From NCBI RefSeq assembly GCF_024703995.1, contig NZ_JAMXQV010000033.1, positions 1 to 64,000 on the forward strand: a stretch of 64,000 nt of DNA, written 5' to 3'. The notes below the pieces were generated by a model that ran no database searches, had not been told where the DNA came from, and saw only the letters and a list, made by a program, of their open reading frames with translations. Made by a program: the position numbers and the translations under genes. This DNA comes from Amycolatopsis iheyensis (GTDB taxonomy: Bacteria; Actinomycetota; Actinomycetes; Mycobacteriales; Pseudonocardiaceae). Within the stretch, counting starts at the first letter, position 1. Every line of letters starts with the position of its first letter. Below, piece by piece: positions 35,816 to 44,022 of the stretch.

Positions 35816-36489
35816 CGCGGGCGGAGGATGACCTCGGTCTGGTGGGCGTCCGGGGTGGCGGACACCGCCGTCACCACCGCGGTCGCCACCGAATCCGCCT
35901 TCAGCAGGTGCGAAGTGTCGTATTCGCGGCCTTCGCCCTTGAAGATGTCCTGCTGCATCGGCGTGTCCGTGCGGCCGGGGTAGACCGACGTCACGCGCAG
36001 GTCCGGCTCCTCCTCGCGGAGGGCGTCGGCGAAGGCGCGGACCGCGAACTTGCTCGCCGCGTACGGGGACCAGCCCGGACGCGCGTTGCGGCCCGCGCCG
36101 GAGTTGAGCACGACGACGTGGCCGCGTGCCGTACGCAGGGCCGGGAGCAGCAGGCGGGTCAGCTCGACCACCGCCAGGGTGTTGACCTCGAAGTTCTCGC
36201 GCCACACCTGAGCCGACGCCTCCTCGACGCGGCCCAGCTTCGCGACGCCGGCCGAGTGGACCAGGACGTCCAGCGACTCGATGTCCGCGATCGCGCGTTC
36301 GAGCGACGCCGGGTCGGTCAGGTCGACGGGCCACGGCTTCGCGCCGGGCAGCTCCTTCGCCAGTGCTTCGAGCGCGGCCGCGTCCCGGCCGCCGAGGAGC
36401 AGGCGGTGGGTGGGGGCCAGCTGGTGCGCGACCGCGGCGCCGATGCCGCGGGAGGCACCGGTCACGAGAGCGAGAGGCAGATCCGTCAT
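35812..36489 (-). CDS. SDR-family short-chain dehydrogenase
   Basis: A compact 225-residue SDR. The cofactor loop is TGASRGIGAAVA and the NAG-equivalent is HSAGVAKLG. The catalytic Ser lies in VVLNSGAGRN, and YAASK holds Tyr and Lys. An arginine in LLGGRDAAAL suggests NADP(H). It is transcribed alone, 14 nt after the next minus-strand stop. The substrate is unknown. Confidence 0.88.
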   Translation of the reverse strand: MTDLPLALVTGASRGIGAAVAHQLAPTHRLLLGGRDAAALEALAKELPGAKPWPVDLTDPASLERAIADIESLDVLVHSAGVAKLGRVEEASAQVWRENFEVNTLAVVELTRLLLPALRTARGHVVVLNSGAGRNARPGWSPYAASKFAVRAFADALREEEPDLRVTSVYPGRTDTPMQQDIFKGEGREYDTSHLLKADSVATAVVTAVSATPDAHQTEVILRPR

Positions 36490-36502
36490 GTCCCCACCGT
36501 AA

Positions 36503-38095
36503 CTACGCGAAGCCGACGTCCACCGTCTGGTCGTCCCGCTTGTCCGGGCCGAGCTGCCGGGGATCCGCGCAGCCCGTCGCCGGGTCCGCGTCCGAGTCCT
36601 TCGCGTCGTCGCCCTTGTCCTTGGCCGTCGGGTGCTTGCCCTCCGCCGTGAAGCACAGCTGGTAGCTGCCGTCTTCCAGGCCGGTGAACGCGTACGCGCC
36701 GTCCGGGCCGGTGACCACGCTCGTTCCCTTGTTCAAGGTCACCTTCACCCCGGCCAGGCCCGGCTCACCCGCGTCCTGCAGGCCGTTGCCGTTCGTGTCC
36801 GTCCAGGCGAAGTCGCCGATCCGGTTCGTCGGGGTGACCAGGCCCAGGTCCACCGTGAAGTCCTCGCGCGACGGGCCGCCGAGGGTGCGGGGCGCCGTGC
36901 AGCCGTCCGGGCCCGCGTCCGAGTCGCGGTCGTCGGGGGCGACGTCCTTGGTGGTCGGCGTGAAGCCGGACGGGACGGCGAAGCAGACCTGGTACGTGCC
37001 GTCCTTCAGCTTCTCGAAGCCGTACTTGCCGCCGGCGTCCGTGGTCGCCGTGCCGACCGTGCCACCCGCGCCGTCCTTCAGCGTCACCTTGACGTCCGCG
37101 ACGCCCGGCTCGCCCGGGTCCTGGACGCCGTCGCGGTTGCGGTCCGCCCAGACGAAGTCGCCGATCTTCGCGATCGCCGGCGGCGGCAGGACGGTGATCG
37201 TCGCCGACGCCGTCTTGTCGCCCAGCGTGCCGCCCGGGTAGTGCACCCCGGTGACCTTCGCCGTGTTGACGTGCCCGGTGTCGGCCACCGTGAGGTCCGG
37301 GTGGTCGCAGGTCAGCTGCTTGTTCGCGCCCGCGGCCAGCGCGAACGGCTCGAACGGCGCCGAGCACCACGGGTCCTGCACCGCGATCCCGGTCAGGTCC
37401 TGCGTGCCGTCGTTCGTCACCGTGACGCGGTAGTGCGCGGTCTCGCCGGCCGTGACCGTCGCGAACGGCCCCCACGCGCCGGTCGCCGGGTTCTGCACTT
37501 CCTTCTTCACCGAGTACGCCGCGAGCCGCAGGTCGACGCAGTCCCAGCGCAGCCGTTCGGCGCTGGTCGTGGCGAAGAACTTGACGCTCGCCGCCTTCGC
37601 CGGCGCGGTCGCCGCCGGGAAGTCCTGCTTCACCAGCTTCCCGTCGGCGGCGTCGTGGTCGGCGACCAGCTTCGTCTCCTGGACCTGGGCGCCGTTGACG
37701 TCGTAGAAGCGCAGGCCGGTCGCCGGTCCGGCGCCCGGGGCGTACGAGCCGGTCGACACGCTGAGCGTGTACACCCCGCCGGGGACGAACTTCTCGGTCT
37801 GGGTGGCCGTGCTCGCCTTGCCGTCCGGGGTCTGGATCACCGCCGAGCGCTGCCCGTCGACGGCGAACCCCGGCTCGGAGAGCAGCTTCGGCACCTTCGC
37901 GGGCGGGGTGCCCGGCGGGACCGGCGCGGCCGGGGTGAACACGTAGCCGTCCGGGGCGCCGTTGCGCGCCGTCTCCTCCAGGCTCGGGTTGGCCGCGATC
38001 CCACCGCACGCGGGCGCCGGGTCCGCGGCCGCCGCCGGCACCACCACCGCCGTGGCCGCCACCGCCATCACCATCGCACGCGCCGAGAAGATCAC
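36503..38095 (-). CDS. Secreted protein with two SdrD B-like domains
   Basis: A protein of about 530 residues with a signal peptide (RAMVMAVAATAVVVPAAAAD). The first half (about 30-300) is a beta-rich region that may bind a carbohydrate or protein surface, ending in a DUF11-like segment (YRVTVTNDGTQDLTGIAV). The second half has two SdrD B-type calcium-binding domains with matching openings IGDFVWADRNRDGVQDPGEP and IGDFAWTDTNGNGLQDAGEP. It lacks an LPXTG or C-terminal membrane helix, so it is probably released. GTG at 38095 is chosen; ATG at 38074 is possible. Confidence 0.78.
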   Translation of the reverse strand: MIFSARAMVMAVAATAVVVPAAAADPAPACGGIAANPSLEETARNGAPDGYVFTPAAPVPPGTPPAKVPKLLSEPGFAVDGQRSAVIQTPDGKASTATQTEKFVPGGVYTLSVSTGSYAPGAGPATGLRFYDVNGAQVQETKLVADHDAADGKLVKQDFPAATAPAKAASVKFFATTSAERLRWDCVDLRLAAYSVKKEVQNPATGAWGPFATVTAGETAHYRVTVTNDGTQDLTGIAVQDPWCSAPFEPFALAAGANKQLTCDHPDLTVADTGHVNTAKVTGVHYPGGTLGDKTASATITVLPPPAIAKIGDFVWADRNRDGVQDPGEPGVADVKVTLKDGAGGTVGTATTDAGGKYGFEKLKDGTYQVCFAVPSGFTPTTKDVAPDDRDSDAGPDGCTAPRTLGGPSREDFTVDLGLVTPTNRIGDFAWTDTNGNGLQDAGEPGLAGVKVTLNKGTSVVTGPDGAYAFTGLEDGSYQLCFTAEGKHPTAKDKGDDAKDSDADPATGCADPRQLGPDKRDDQTVDVGFA

Positions 38096-38182
38096 CTCAC
38101 GACTATGGCGCGGCGCCCGGGCCCGCACCGGCCGAGAACCGTCCACAAACGAGTGAACCTCGGCCGGCGCGGGTCCGGTGGG

Positions 38183-40246
38183 TCAGCGTTCGCCGATGCG
38201 GCCGGGCAGGCCGAAGCGGCCCTTCTTCCACACCGAGACGATCGACGGCCGCGGCTGCGCGGTGCCGCCGTCCGGCCAGTGCGACGACGGGTTCGCCGAG
38301 CTCGCCGCGTTCTCGCCCGGGTGCTGCACGGCGACGAGCACCAGGTGGTCCGTCACCACCGGGCCGCACGTCTCGGCGCCGACCGGGACCGTGAGGAACT
38401 GCTTGACCCGGCCGCGTTCCGGCCCGGTCACCGGCACCGAGAACAGGCCGTCGTTCGAGCCGAGCGCGTTGCCGTCGGTGGAGATCCACAGGTTGCCGTG
38501 CCGGTCGAAGGCGACGTTGTCCGGGCAGGAGATCGGGCTGACCTTCGTCTTGTCGAAGCCGCCGAAGTAGGTGTCGGCCGCGGCCGGGTCGCCGCAGACG
38601 AGCAGCAGCCGCCAGGAGAAGCGCGTCGACGCCGCGTCGCCGCGGTTCTCCTCCCACTCCAGCACGTGCCCGTTCTTGTTGTTCACCCGCGGGTTGATCT
38701 CGTCGACGCCGGCCTTGCCCGCCGCGCCGCGGTCGGTGTTGTTGGTCAGCGCCGCGTAGATCCGGCCGTTGACCGGGTTCGGCTCGATGTCCTCCGGCCG
38801 GTCCATCTTCGTGGCGGCGACCTGGTCGGCGGCCTGCCGGGTGAAGACGTAGACCTCTTCGGCGGTGAATCCGTCCACAAAGGACTTGTTGCCGGCGACC
38901 AGCGGGAGCCACTCGCCGGTGCCGTCGAACTCGTGGTCCGCGGGGAGCTTGCCGGTGCCGTCGATCTCCGCGGCCGGGCTGTCACCGGTGAAGCGGGCGA
39001 CGTACAGCGTGCCGTCGTCGAGCAACGCCGAGTTGTGCCGGCGCGCGTGTGCGCTGTTGCCCGGCTTGTACTTGCCCGTCGAGACGAACTTGTAGATGTA
39101 CTCGAAGCGGCTGTCGTCGCCGGAGTAGACGGCGACCCGGCCGTCGGCGGTGATCTTGATGTTCGCGGCCTCGTGCTTGAACCGGCCGAGCGCGGTGTGC
39201 TTGACCGGCGTCGAGCTCGGGTCGTTGGGGTCGATCTCGACGACCCAGCCGAAGCGGTTCGGCTCGTTCGGCTCCTGCGCGACGTCCCAGCGCTTGTCGA
39301 ACTTCTCCCACTTGCGGGTGCTCGTGCCGGCGCCGATCGTGTAGCGCTTGAGCCGCGCGGCCGTGGCCGGGTCGGTGACCTTGTCGGAGTTCGCGAAGTA
39401 CTGGTCGAAGTTCTCTTCGCCGGAGAGCACGGTGCCCCACGGCGTCACGCCGCCGGAGCAGTTGTTCTGCGTGCCGCGGACCTTGCGCCCGCTCGGGTCG
39501 GCCGACGTCTTCAGGTGCTTCGAACCGGCGGCCGGGCCGCGGACCTCGAAGACCGTGTCGAGCGTGATGCGGCGGCCGTACCGGCTCGGCACGACGGACA
39601 GGCCGCCGTGCACCGGGTCGCGGCGGGTGAGCAACACGGACAGGCCGTGGGCGGCCCAGGCGATCTTCACCTGCTCCTCGGTCGGGTTCGCCGGGTCGTA
39701 CTGGTCGGCCGGGAACATGTGGACCTCGGTCGTGTACTCGTGGTTCACGACGAGCAGGTTCGTCAGGCCGAGCGGGTCCTGCGGGATCAGGCCGACGAAG
39801 TCGTTGTTGTAGCCGAACTGCTTGGCCTGCGCGGCGGCCGTTTGCTCGGCGAAGTCGAACTTCGGCGCGCCCGGGACGACCGCGTCACCCCAGCGGACGA
39901 CGACCCGCTGGTCGTAGGCCGCCGGGATGCTGACCTGGTCGAGCTTGTTCGGCGCGACCGGGTCGAAGTCGGTGCCCGGCACCGGGCGCGGCGGCCGCGG
40001 CTGGTGGAGCGGCGCGGCCGCCGCCGTGCCCGAGAGGGCGGCGAACCCACCCGCGGCGGCGGCCATCACCGCACCCGCCTTGAAGACCCGGCGGCGCGAG
40101 ATGTCCTTGACGACGTCGCCGAAGTACTCGTTCGCGGACTCGTTCGCCTCGGGGTGGGCGCACGCGTTGCCGCAGCGGTACTCACAGGTGACGGGGGATC
40201 GGCCGCCAGGGTGGGCGGGGAACAGCGGGAGCAGGCGGTCGAGCAC
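38183..40246 (-). CDS. phoX: PhoX-family alkaline phosphatase, Tat-exported
   Basis: A 687-residue member of the PhoX (DUF839) family, which hydrolyses phosphomonoesters outside the cell with calcium and iron cofactors. The unusual N-terminal region CEYRCGNACAHPEANESANE is characteristic of actinobacterial PhoX proteins. It precedes the twin-arginine motif SRRRVFK (50-56) and a hydrophobic stretch ending in AAAAP. Metal-ligand regions include VVNHEYTTE, GGVTPWGTVLSGEENFD and the C-terminal GDPAAADTYFGGFD. GTG at 40246 is preceded by GGAGG. Phosphate control is expected from family knowledge. Confidence 0.88.
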   Translation of the reverse strand: MLDRLLPLFPAHPGGRSPVTCEYRCGNACAHPEANESANEYFGDVVKDISRRRVFKAGAVMAAAAGGFAALSGTAAAAPLHQPRPPRPVPGTDFDPVAPNKLDQVSIPAAYDQRVVVRWGDAVVPGAPKFDFAEQTAAAQAKQFGYNNDFVGLIPQDPLGLTNLLVVNHEYTTEVHMFPADQYDPANPTEEQVKIAWAAHGLSVLLTRRDPVHGGLSVVPSRYGRRITLDTVFEVRGPAAGSKHLKTSADPSGRKVRGTQNNCSGGVTPWGTVLSGEENFDQYFANSDKVTDPATAARLKRYTIGAGTSTRKWEKFDKRWDVAQEPNEPNRFGWVVEIDPNDPSSTPVKHTALGRFKHEAANIKITADGRVAVYSGDDSRFEYIYKFVSTGKYKPGNSAHARRHNSALLDDGTLYVARFTGDSPAAEIDGTGKLPADHEFDGTGEWLPLVAGNKSFVDGFTAEEVYVFTRQAADQVAATKMDRPEDIEPNPVNGRIYAALTNNTDRGAAGKAGVDEINPRVNNKNGHVLEWEENRGDAASTRFSWRLLLVCGDPAAADTYFGGFDKTKVSPISCPDNVAFDRHGNLWISTDGNALGSNDGLFSVPVTGPERGRVKQFLTVPVGAETCGPVVTDHLVLVAVQHPGENAASSANPSSHWPDGGTAQPRPSIVSVWKKGRFGLPGRIGER

Positions 40247-40316
40247 ATCGCCTCCATGGTGGGAGTTCGGGGAACGAACCGAACCTAAGCTCCCAAAACC
40301 AGCCATTCCAGACATT

Positions 40317-40330
40317 CAGGTGAACACCTG
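40317..40330. promoter_or_regulatory. Dyad upstream of phoX
   Basis: CAGGTG-AA-CACCTG, 12 of 14 bases symmetric, 71 bp upstream of the phoX start. One strand reads GGTGTTCACCTG, which contains the GTTCACC core of actinobacterial PHO boxes, so it may be a phosphate-control site or another regulator's operator. Confidence 0.4.
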
Positions 40331-40346
40331 GTGTACTGGCGCTCCG

Positions 40347-41564
40347 TCAGAACTCCTCGCCGACGAGTGCCGCTTCCTTCGGGACCAGGTGCGGGTCGGC
40401 CTTCTTCTCCCGCAGCGAGAGCAGGCCACCGGCGACCACGCACAGGATGGCCGAGACGACGAACGGCGCCTGCGGCGAGCCAAACCACTCGGCGACGTGC
40501 CCGACGAGCGTCGCGGCGACCGCGCCACCCAGCCAGCGGCAGAAGTTGTACCCCGCGCTGGCGACCGGGCGCAGCGCGTCGCTGATCGACATCGCGGTGC
40601 CGGTGAACAGCGTGTTCAGCAGCCCGGACACCAGCCCCGAGACGATGATCCCGGCGACCAGCACCGGCTTGCTCGGCACGGCCAGCACCAGCATCAGCAC
40701 GGCGTACCCGAAGACGGCGACCGCGGCGGCGTGCCGCTCACCGAGCTTGGCGGCCAGCCGCGGCGCCAACGCGACACCCGCGACGGCGACGCACAGGCCC
40801 CAGCCGCAGAAGATCAGCCCGACGGCGATGGCGTTCCAGCCGAGCACGAACGGCGACCAGGCCAGCACGGCGAAGAACGCGGCGGTGTACAGCGCCGACG
40901 CGACGGAGGTGCGCAGCAGGCCGGTGTGCTTCAGCGCGCGGATCGGGTCGAGCAGCTTGATCGGGTCGCGCTTCTCGTGCTTGTCGCTCTTGAGGAACAC
41001 GCCGCACAGCACCAGCGCGCCGGCCATCAGGATCGCGGTGCCGAGGAACGGGCCACGCCAGGAGATGCTGCCGAGCAGCGCGCCCAGCAGCGGGCCGACC
41101 GACAGGCCGACGCCGAGCGCGGCCTCGTAGAGCAGGATCGCGCCGGACTGGCCGCCGGTCGCGGCGCCGACGATCACCGAGAGCGCGGTCGCGATGAAGA
41201 ACGCGTTGCCGAGGCCCCAGACCGCGCGCAGCCCGACGAGCTGCTCGATCGAGCCGGCGGCCGCGCACAGGGCGGTGGCGACGACGATCAGCGAGAGCCC
41301 GACGAGCACGGTGCGCTTGGCGCCGAACTTCGCGCTCGCCGCGCCGGTGACCAGCATCGCGATGACCTGGACGCCGAGATAGGACGAGAAGAGCAAGGTG
41401 ACCTGCGACGGCGTCGCGTCGAGGCCCTTGGCGATGGAAAGCAGGATCGGGTCGACCAGGCCGATCCCCATGAAGGCGATGACCGCGGCGAACGCGGTGA
41501 TCCAAACCTGCTTGGGCTGGCCCTTGACGGCGTCCAGCAGGCTCGAGTGGTGCTCAGCGCTCAT
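40347..41564 (-). CDS. MFS-family efflux transporter
   Basis: A 405-residue transporter with 12 hydrophobic helices. The loop 2-3 motif is SAKFGAKRTVLVG; helix 5 carries YEAALGVGLSVGPLLGALLG, the motif C of proton-driven drug antiporters. It overlaps the upstream MarR gene by 11 nt. The MarR pair and motif C suggest export of a toxic small molecule under repressor control. The substrate is unknown. Confidence 0.88.
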   Translation of the reverse strand: MSAEHHSSLLDAVKGQPKQVWITAFAAVIAFMGIGLVDPILLSIAKGLDATPSQVTLLFSSYLGVQVIAMLVTGAASAKFGAKRTVLVGLSLIVVATALCAAAGSIEQLVGLRAVWGLGNAFFIATALSVIVGAATGGQSGAILLYEAALGVGLSVGPLLGALLGSISWRGPFLGTAILMAGALVLCGVFLKSDKHEKRDPIKLLDPIRALKHTGLLRTSVASALYTAAFFAVLAWSPFVLGWNAIAVGLIFCGWGLCVAVAGVALAPRLAAKLGERHAAAVAVFGYAVLMLVLAVPSKPVLVAGIIVSGLVSGLLNTLFTGTAMSISDALRPVASAGYNFCRWLGGAVAATLVGHVAEWFGSPQAPFVVSAILCVVAGGLLSLREKKADPHLVPKEAALVGEEF

Positions 41565-42012
41565 CGCTGATCAGTTCCTCCTTCTTGGTGTCCACGAGCA
41601 GTTTGGCGAGAGCCGGGAGGGCGGCTTCGATCGCAGCGCGGTCGGCGTCGTCCATCAGGATGAGCCGATCGCGAAGGAACTCCTCGCGCGCGGCGACCAT
41701 CTCGGCGTAGAAGCGACGACCCTCGTCGGTGACGTCCACGAGCACCGCCCGCCGATCGGCGGGGTCCGGCGCGCGGGTGGCGAGGCCAAGGCGTTCGAGC
41801 CGGCTGACGACGTCGGTCATCGACGGCAGCTTGACCCGTTCGAACTCGGCCAGCGCGCTCATCCGCCGGGGACCGCCGTTGACGAGCTCGCTCAGCACCG
41901 ACCCCTGGGTGAGGGTCAGCGTCAGCTGCGGGGTCTGGCGGCGCACCTGGTGGTAGAGCCGGAAGACCAGCGGCCGCAGCCGGTGGGCGAGGTCGGCGAT
42001 CGGGGAAGTCAC
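41554..42012 (-). CDS. MarR-family transcriptional regulator
   Basis: A 152-residue winged-helix repressor. The recognition helix region is RVKLPSMTDVVSRLERLGLA and the wing holds DPADRRAVLVDVTDEGR. GTG at 42012 is the start. It precedes and overlaps the MFS gene, and operator-like palindromes lie directly upstream. It most likely represses both genes until a ligand binds. Confidence 0.9.
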   Translation of the reverse strand: MTSPIADLAHRLRPLVFRLYHQVRRQTPQLTLTLTQGSVLSELVNGGPRRMSALAEFERVKLPSMTDVVSRLERLGLATRAPDPADRRAVLVDVTDEGRRFYAEMVAAREEFLRDRLILMDDADRAAIEAALPALAKLLVDTKKEELISDER

Positions 42013-42050
42013 TTAGCCAGGCTAACAAAAATTAGTAAGGGTAGCTAAGT
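42013..42050. promoter_or_regulatory. MarR operator region
   Basis: TTAGCC-A-GGCTAA (42013-42025) is a perfect palindrome, and ACTTAGC (42011-42017) is repeated inverted as GCTAAGT (42044-42050). The AT-rich spacer holds the marR promoter. Two sites may be bound together. Confidence 0.65.
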
Positions 42051-42066
42051 AATTCCCCTCACAGGT

Positions 42067-42072
42067 TAGGCT
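42067..42072 (+). promoter_or_regulatory. -10 element, HAD gene
   Basis: TAGGCT ends 6 nt before the ATG. A G-run between them could act as a weak ribosome site, so a leaderless start is possible but not certain. Confidence 0.35.
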
Positions 42073-42078
42073 CGGGGG

Positions 42079-42717
42079 ATGGACGCGGTGATCTTCGACC
42101 TCGACGGCGTGCTGGTGGACTCCGAGCGGATCTGGGACGAGGTGCGCCGCGCGGTGGTCGCCGAGCACGGCGGCACCTGGCTTCCGGAGGCGACCCGCGC
42201 CCAGCAGGGGATGAGCACGCCGGAATGGGCTCGGTACCTGGTGGAGGAACTGGGCGCCCAGCTGTCGCCGCCGGAGATCGCGACTCTGGTGGTCAAGCGG
42301 ATGGCCGCACGGTACGCCGCCGAGCCGCCGTTGATCCCGGGGGCGGTCGAGGTCGTGCGTAAGGTGTCGGCGCGGTGGCCGGTGGCGATCGCGAGTTCGT
42401 CGCCGGTGATCCTGATCAAGGGTTTCCTGGACGTGACGGGGTTGCCGGTCGGGGCGGCCGTGTCATCGGAGCAGGTCGGGGCCGGGAAGCCGGCGCCGGA
42501 CGTGTATTTGAGGGCGGCCGAGCTGCTGGGCGTGGCGCCTGATCGGTGTGCGGCTGTCGAGGACACGACGAACGGGCTGCGGTCGGCGCTGGCGGCGGGG
42601 ATGGCGGTTTACGCGGTGCCGAACCCGCACTTCCCGCCGGATCCGGAGGTGTTGAAGCAGGCCACGGCGGTGGTGGAGAAGATCACCGACTTGCCGGGTG
42701 CACTCGGACTGGGGTGA
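42079..42717 (+). CDS. HAD-superfamily hydrolase (beta-phosphoglucomutase-like)
   Basis: A 212-residue HAD protein. Motif I is IFDLDGVLVDSE, motif II is IASSSPV, and motif III/IV are GAGKPAPDVYLRAAELLG and AVEDTTNG. The four-helix cap (residues 18-85) places it with the phosphatase/phosphomutase branch. It would dephosphorylate or isomerise a sugar phosphate; the substrate is unknown. Its last 35 bases overlap the convergent membrane protein gene. Confidence 0.9.
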   Translation: MDAVIFDLDGVLVDSERIWDEVRRAVVAEHGGTWLPEATRAQQGMSTPEWARYLVEELGAQLSPPEIATLVVKRMAARYAAEPPLIPGAVEVVRKVSARWPVAIASSSPVILIKGFLDVTGLPVGAAVSSEQVGAGKPAPDVYLRAAELLGVAPDRCAAVEDTTNGLRSALAAGMAVYAVPNPHFPPDPEVLKQATAVVEKITDLPGALGLG

Positions 42718-43402
42718 AGTCGTAGCGGACCGGCGGCGAGTCCGGCTTCACGTCGGCGAGGTAGGCGATGTAGTCGCTCACGTTTGTGGCCGATGTCGGC
42801 TGACTCAAGTCGCCCGCCGCATCGAACAGCCGCAGGTCTCCGTGCTGATGCCGGGGATCGACGACGTACACCGCCTTGCCCGCCGGCAGCGGACCGTCGT
42901 TCTCGCCGACGTATCCGGCGAGGAGCTCCCCGCCGCCAAGGGGCATGCACGACGGCGACTTCGCCCCGTACTGCGGCGCCTCGGGAATGAGCTGGTCGCC
43001 CCTCGGCACCGCGGCCAGGCAGAAGCTCGCCGTGCCGGCGACAGTGGCCGTGAAGGCGTAGGTCGACCAGGTGTCGCTTTGGCCGACAAACGTGGTGACG
43101 ACGGCTGGGGTGTCCGTCACCCGCAGTGCGGACAACGGCGTGTACTCCGGCTTCGACAGAACGATTGGCATGCCGGGGCTCGCTGGCTGCACCGCCGAGT
43201 CCGTGTTGAGCTGCGTGGCCAGGAGCACACTGGTCAGCACCACCAGCACCGCCGCCAACGGCGCGACCACCACCGTCAGCCGCCGCCGGCGGGGGCGGCG
43301 CTGGCGGCGCAGCTGCTCGGCCCAGGCCGCGTCGAGGTTCGGCGTGACCTCCCCGGCCTGTTCACGCAGCGTCTCGGCCAGTTTGCGCTCGAGGTCGGTC
43401 AT
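42683..43402 (-). CDS. Single-pass membrane protein, putative anti-sigma partner
   Basis: A 239-residue protein. The first 40 residues are cytoplasmic and charged (LERKLAETLREQAGEVTPNL, then a run of arginines). One membrane helix follows (VVVAPLAAVLVVLTSVLLA), and then an extracytoplasmic beta-rich domain with two cysteines. It overlaps the SigE-family gene by 4 nt, the usual place of a sigma regulator. It lacks the HxxxCxxC zinc motif of classical anti-sigma factors, so the role is inferred only from position and topology. Confidence 0.7.
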   Translation of the reverse strand: MTDLERKLAETLREQAGEVTPNLDAAWAEQLRRQRRPRRRRLTVVVAPLAAVLVVLTSVLLATQLNTDSAVQPASPGMPIVLSKPEYTPLSALRVTDTPAVVTTFVGQSDTWSTYAFTATVAGTASFCLAAVPRGDQLIPEAPQYGAKSPSCMPLGGGELLAGYVGENDGPLPAGKAVYVVDPRHQHGDLRLFDAAGDLSQPTSATNVSDYIAYLADVKPDSPPVRYDFTPVRVHPASR

Positions 43403-43929
43403 CGCTCACCTCCCAGGTCGTCCCCCAGGTGTTTCCGCAGGTTCTCCATCGCGTGGTGGGTTGTCGCCTTGACCGTGCCGGGTGAGATACCCAGGGTCTC
43501 CGCGATGCCCGCCGTGCTGAGGTCCAGCCAATAGCGAAGCACCAGCACCTCGCGTTGGCGACGGGACAACTTCTCCAGCACCGCGCGCAGCTGCTGGTGC
43601 TCCCAGTTGGCCACCGCCCTGACCTCGGCCGACAGCTCGTCCGGGGGTCGCTCCTGCGGGGTCCGCCGGACCACGCGCAGGTGCCGCGTGCGCGACCGCG
43701 ACATGTTCACCACGGTCGTGCGGAGGTAGCCGACCACCCGCGTGTGGTCGGTCAGCGTGTCCCACCGCTGGTGGAGCTTGACGAACGCCTCCTGCGCGAC
43801 GTTCTCGGCGTCGTCCGCGCCGAGCAGGTGCGCCAGCCGCGTCATCTGGCCGAAGTACTCCCGGAACAGGCCGTGGAAGGTCGGCGTGCCCAGGTCCCCC
43901 GGCACGCTTTCGCCCACGCTCGCGCTCAC
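43399..43929 (-). CDS. SigE-family ECF sigma factor
   Basis: A 176-residue sigma factor. Region 2 holds LLGADDAENVAQEAFVKLHQ and then YLRTTVVNMSRSRTRH. Region 4 holds LSRRQREVLVLRYWLDLSTA and then LGISPGTVKATTHHAMENLR. This matches the actinobacterial SigE family of short ECF factors. GTG at 43929 avoids a non-homologous extension. It is the first gene of a two-gene unit with a membrane protein. Confidence 0.9.
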   Translation of the reverse strand: MSASVGESVPGDLGTPTFHGLFREYFGQMTRLAHLLGADDAENVAQEAFVKLHQRWDTLTDHTRVVGYLRTTVVNMSRSRTRHLRVVRRTPQERPPDELSAEVRAVANWEHQQLRAVLEKLSRRQREVLVLRYWLDLSTAGIAETLGISPGTVKATTHHAMENLRKHLGDDLGGER

Positions 43930-43978
43930 ACCCCGCCAACGCACACCCCGCCCCACCGGTTTAGTGGACCATGTGAAA

Positions 43979-44005
43979 AAGGCCGCCACCAGTGGTGACG
44001 GCCTT
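43979..44005 (-). terminator. Terminator of ino1
   Basis: AAGGCCGCCACC / GGTGACGGCCTT pair over 12 bp with one mismatch and a 3-nt loop. On the minus strand it is followed by TTTTT, 18 nt after the ino1 stop. Confidence 0.85.
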
Positions 44006-44022
44006 CTTCACGGCAGCGTGGC

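Noticed and set aside
36632..40288. A very long open frame (over 1,200 codons) on the plus strand opposite the SdrD B-like and phoX genes
   Set aside because: It is the antisense shadow of GC-rich codons: low-complexity Arg/Val/Asp-rich translation, no family motif, no ribosome site, and two well-supported genes on the other strand.
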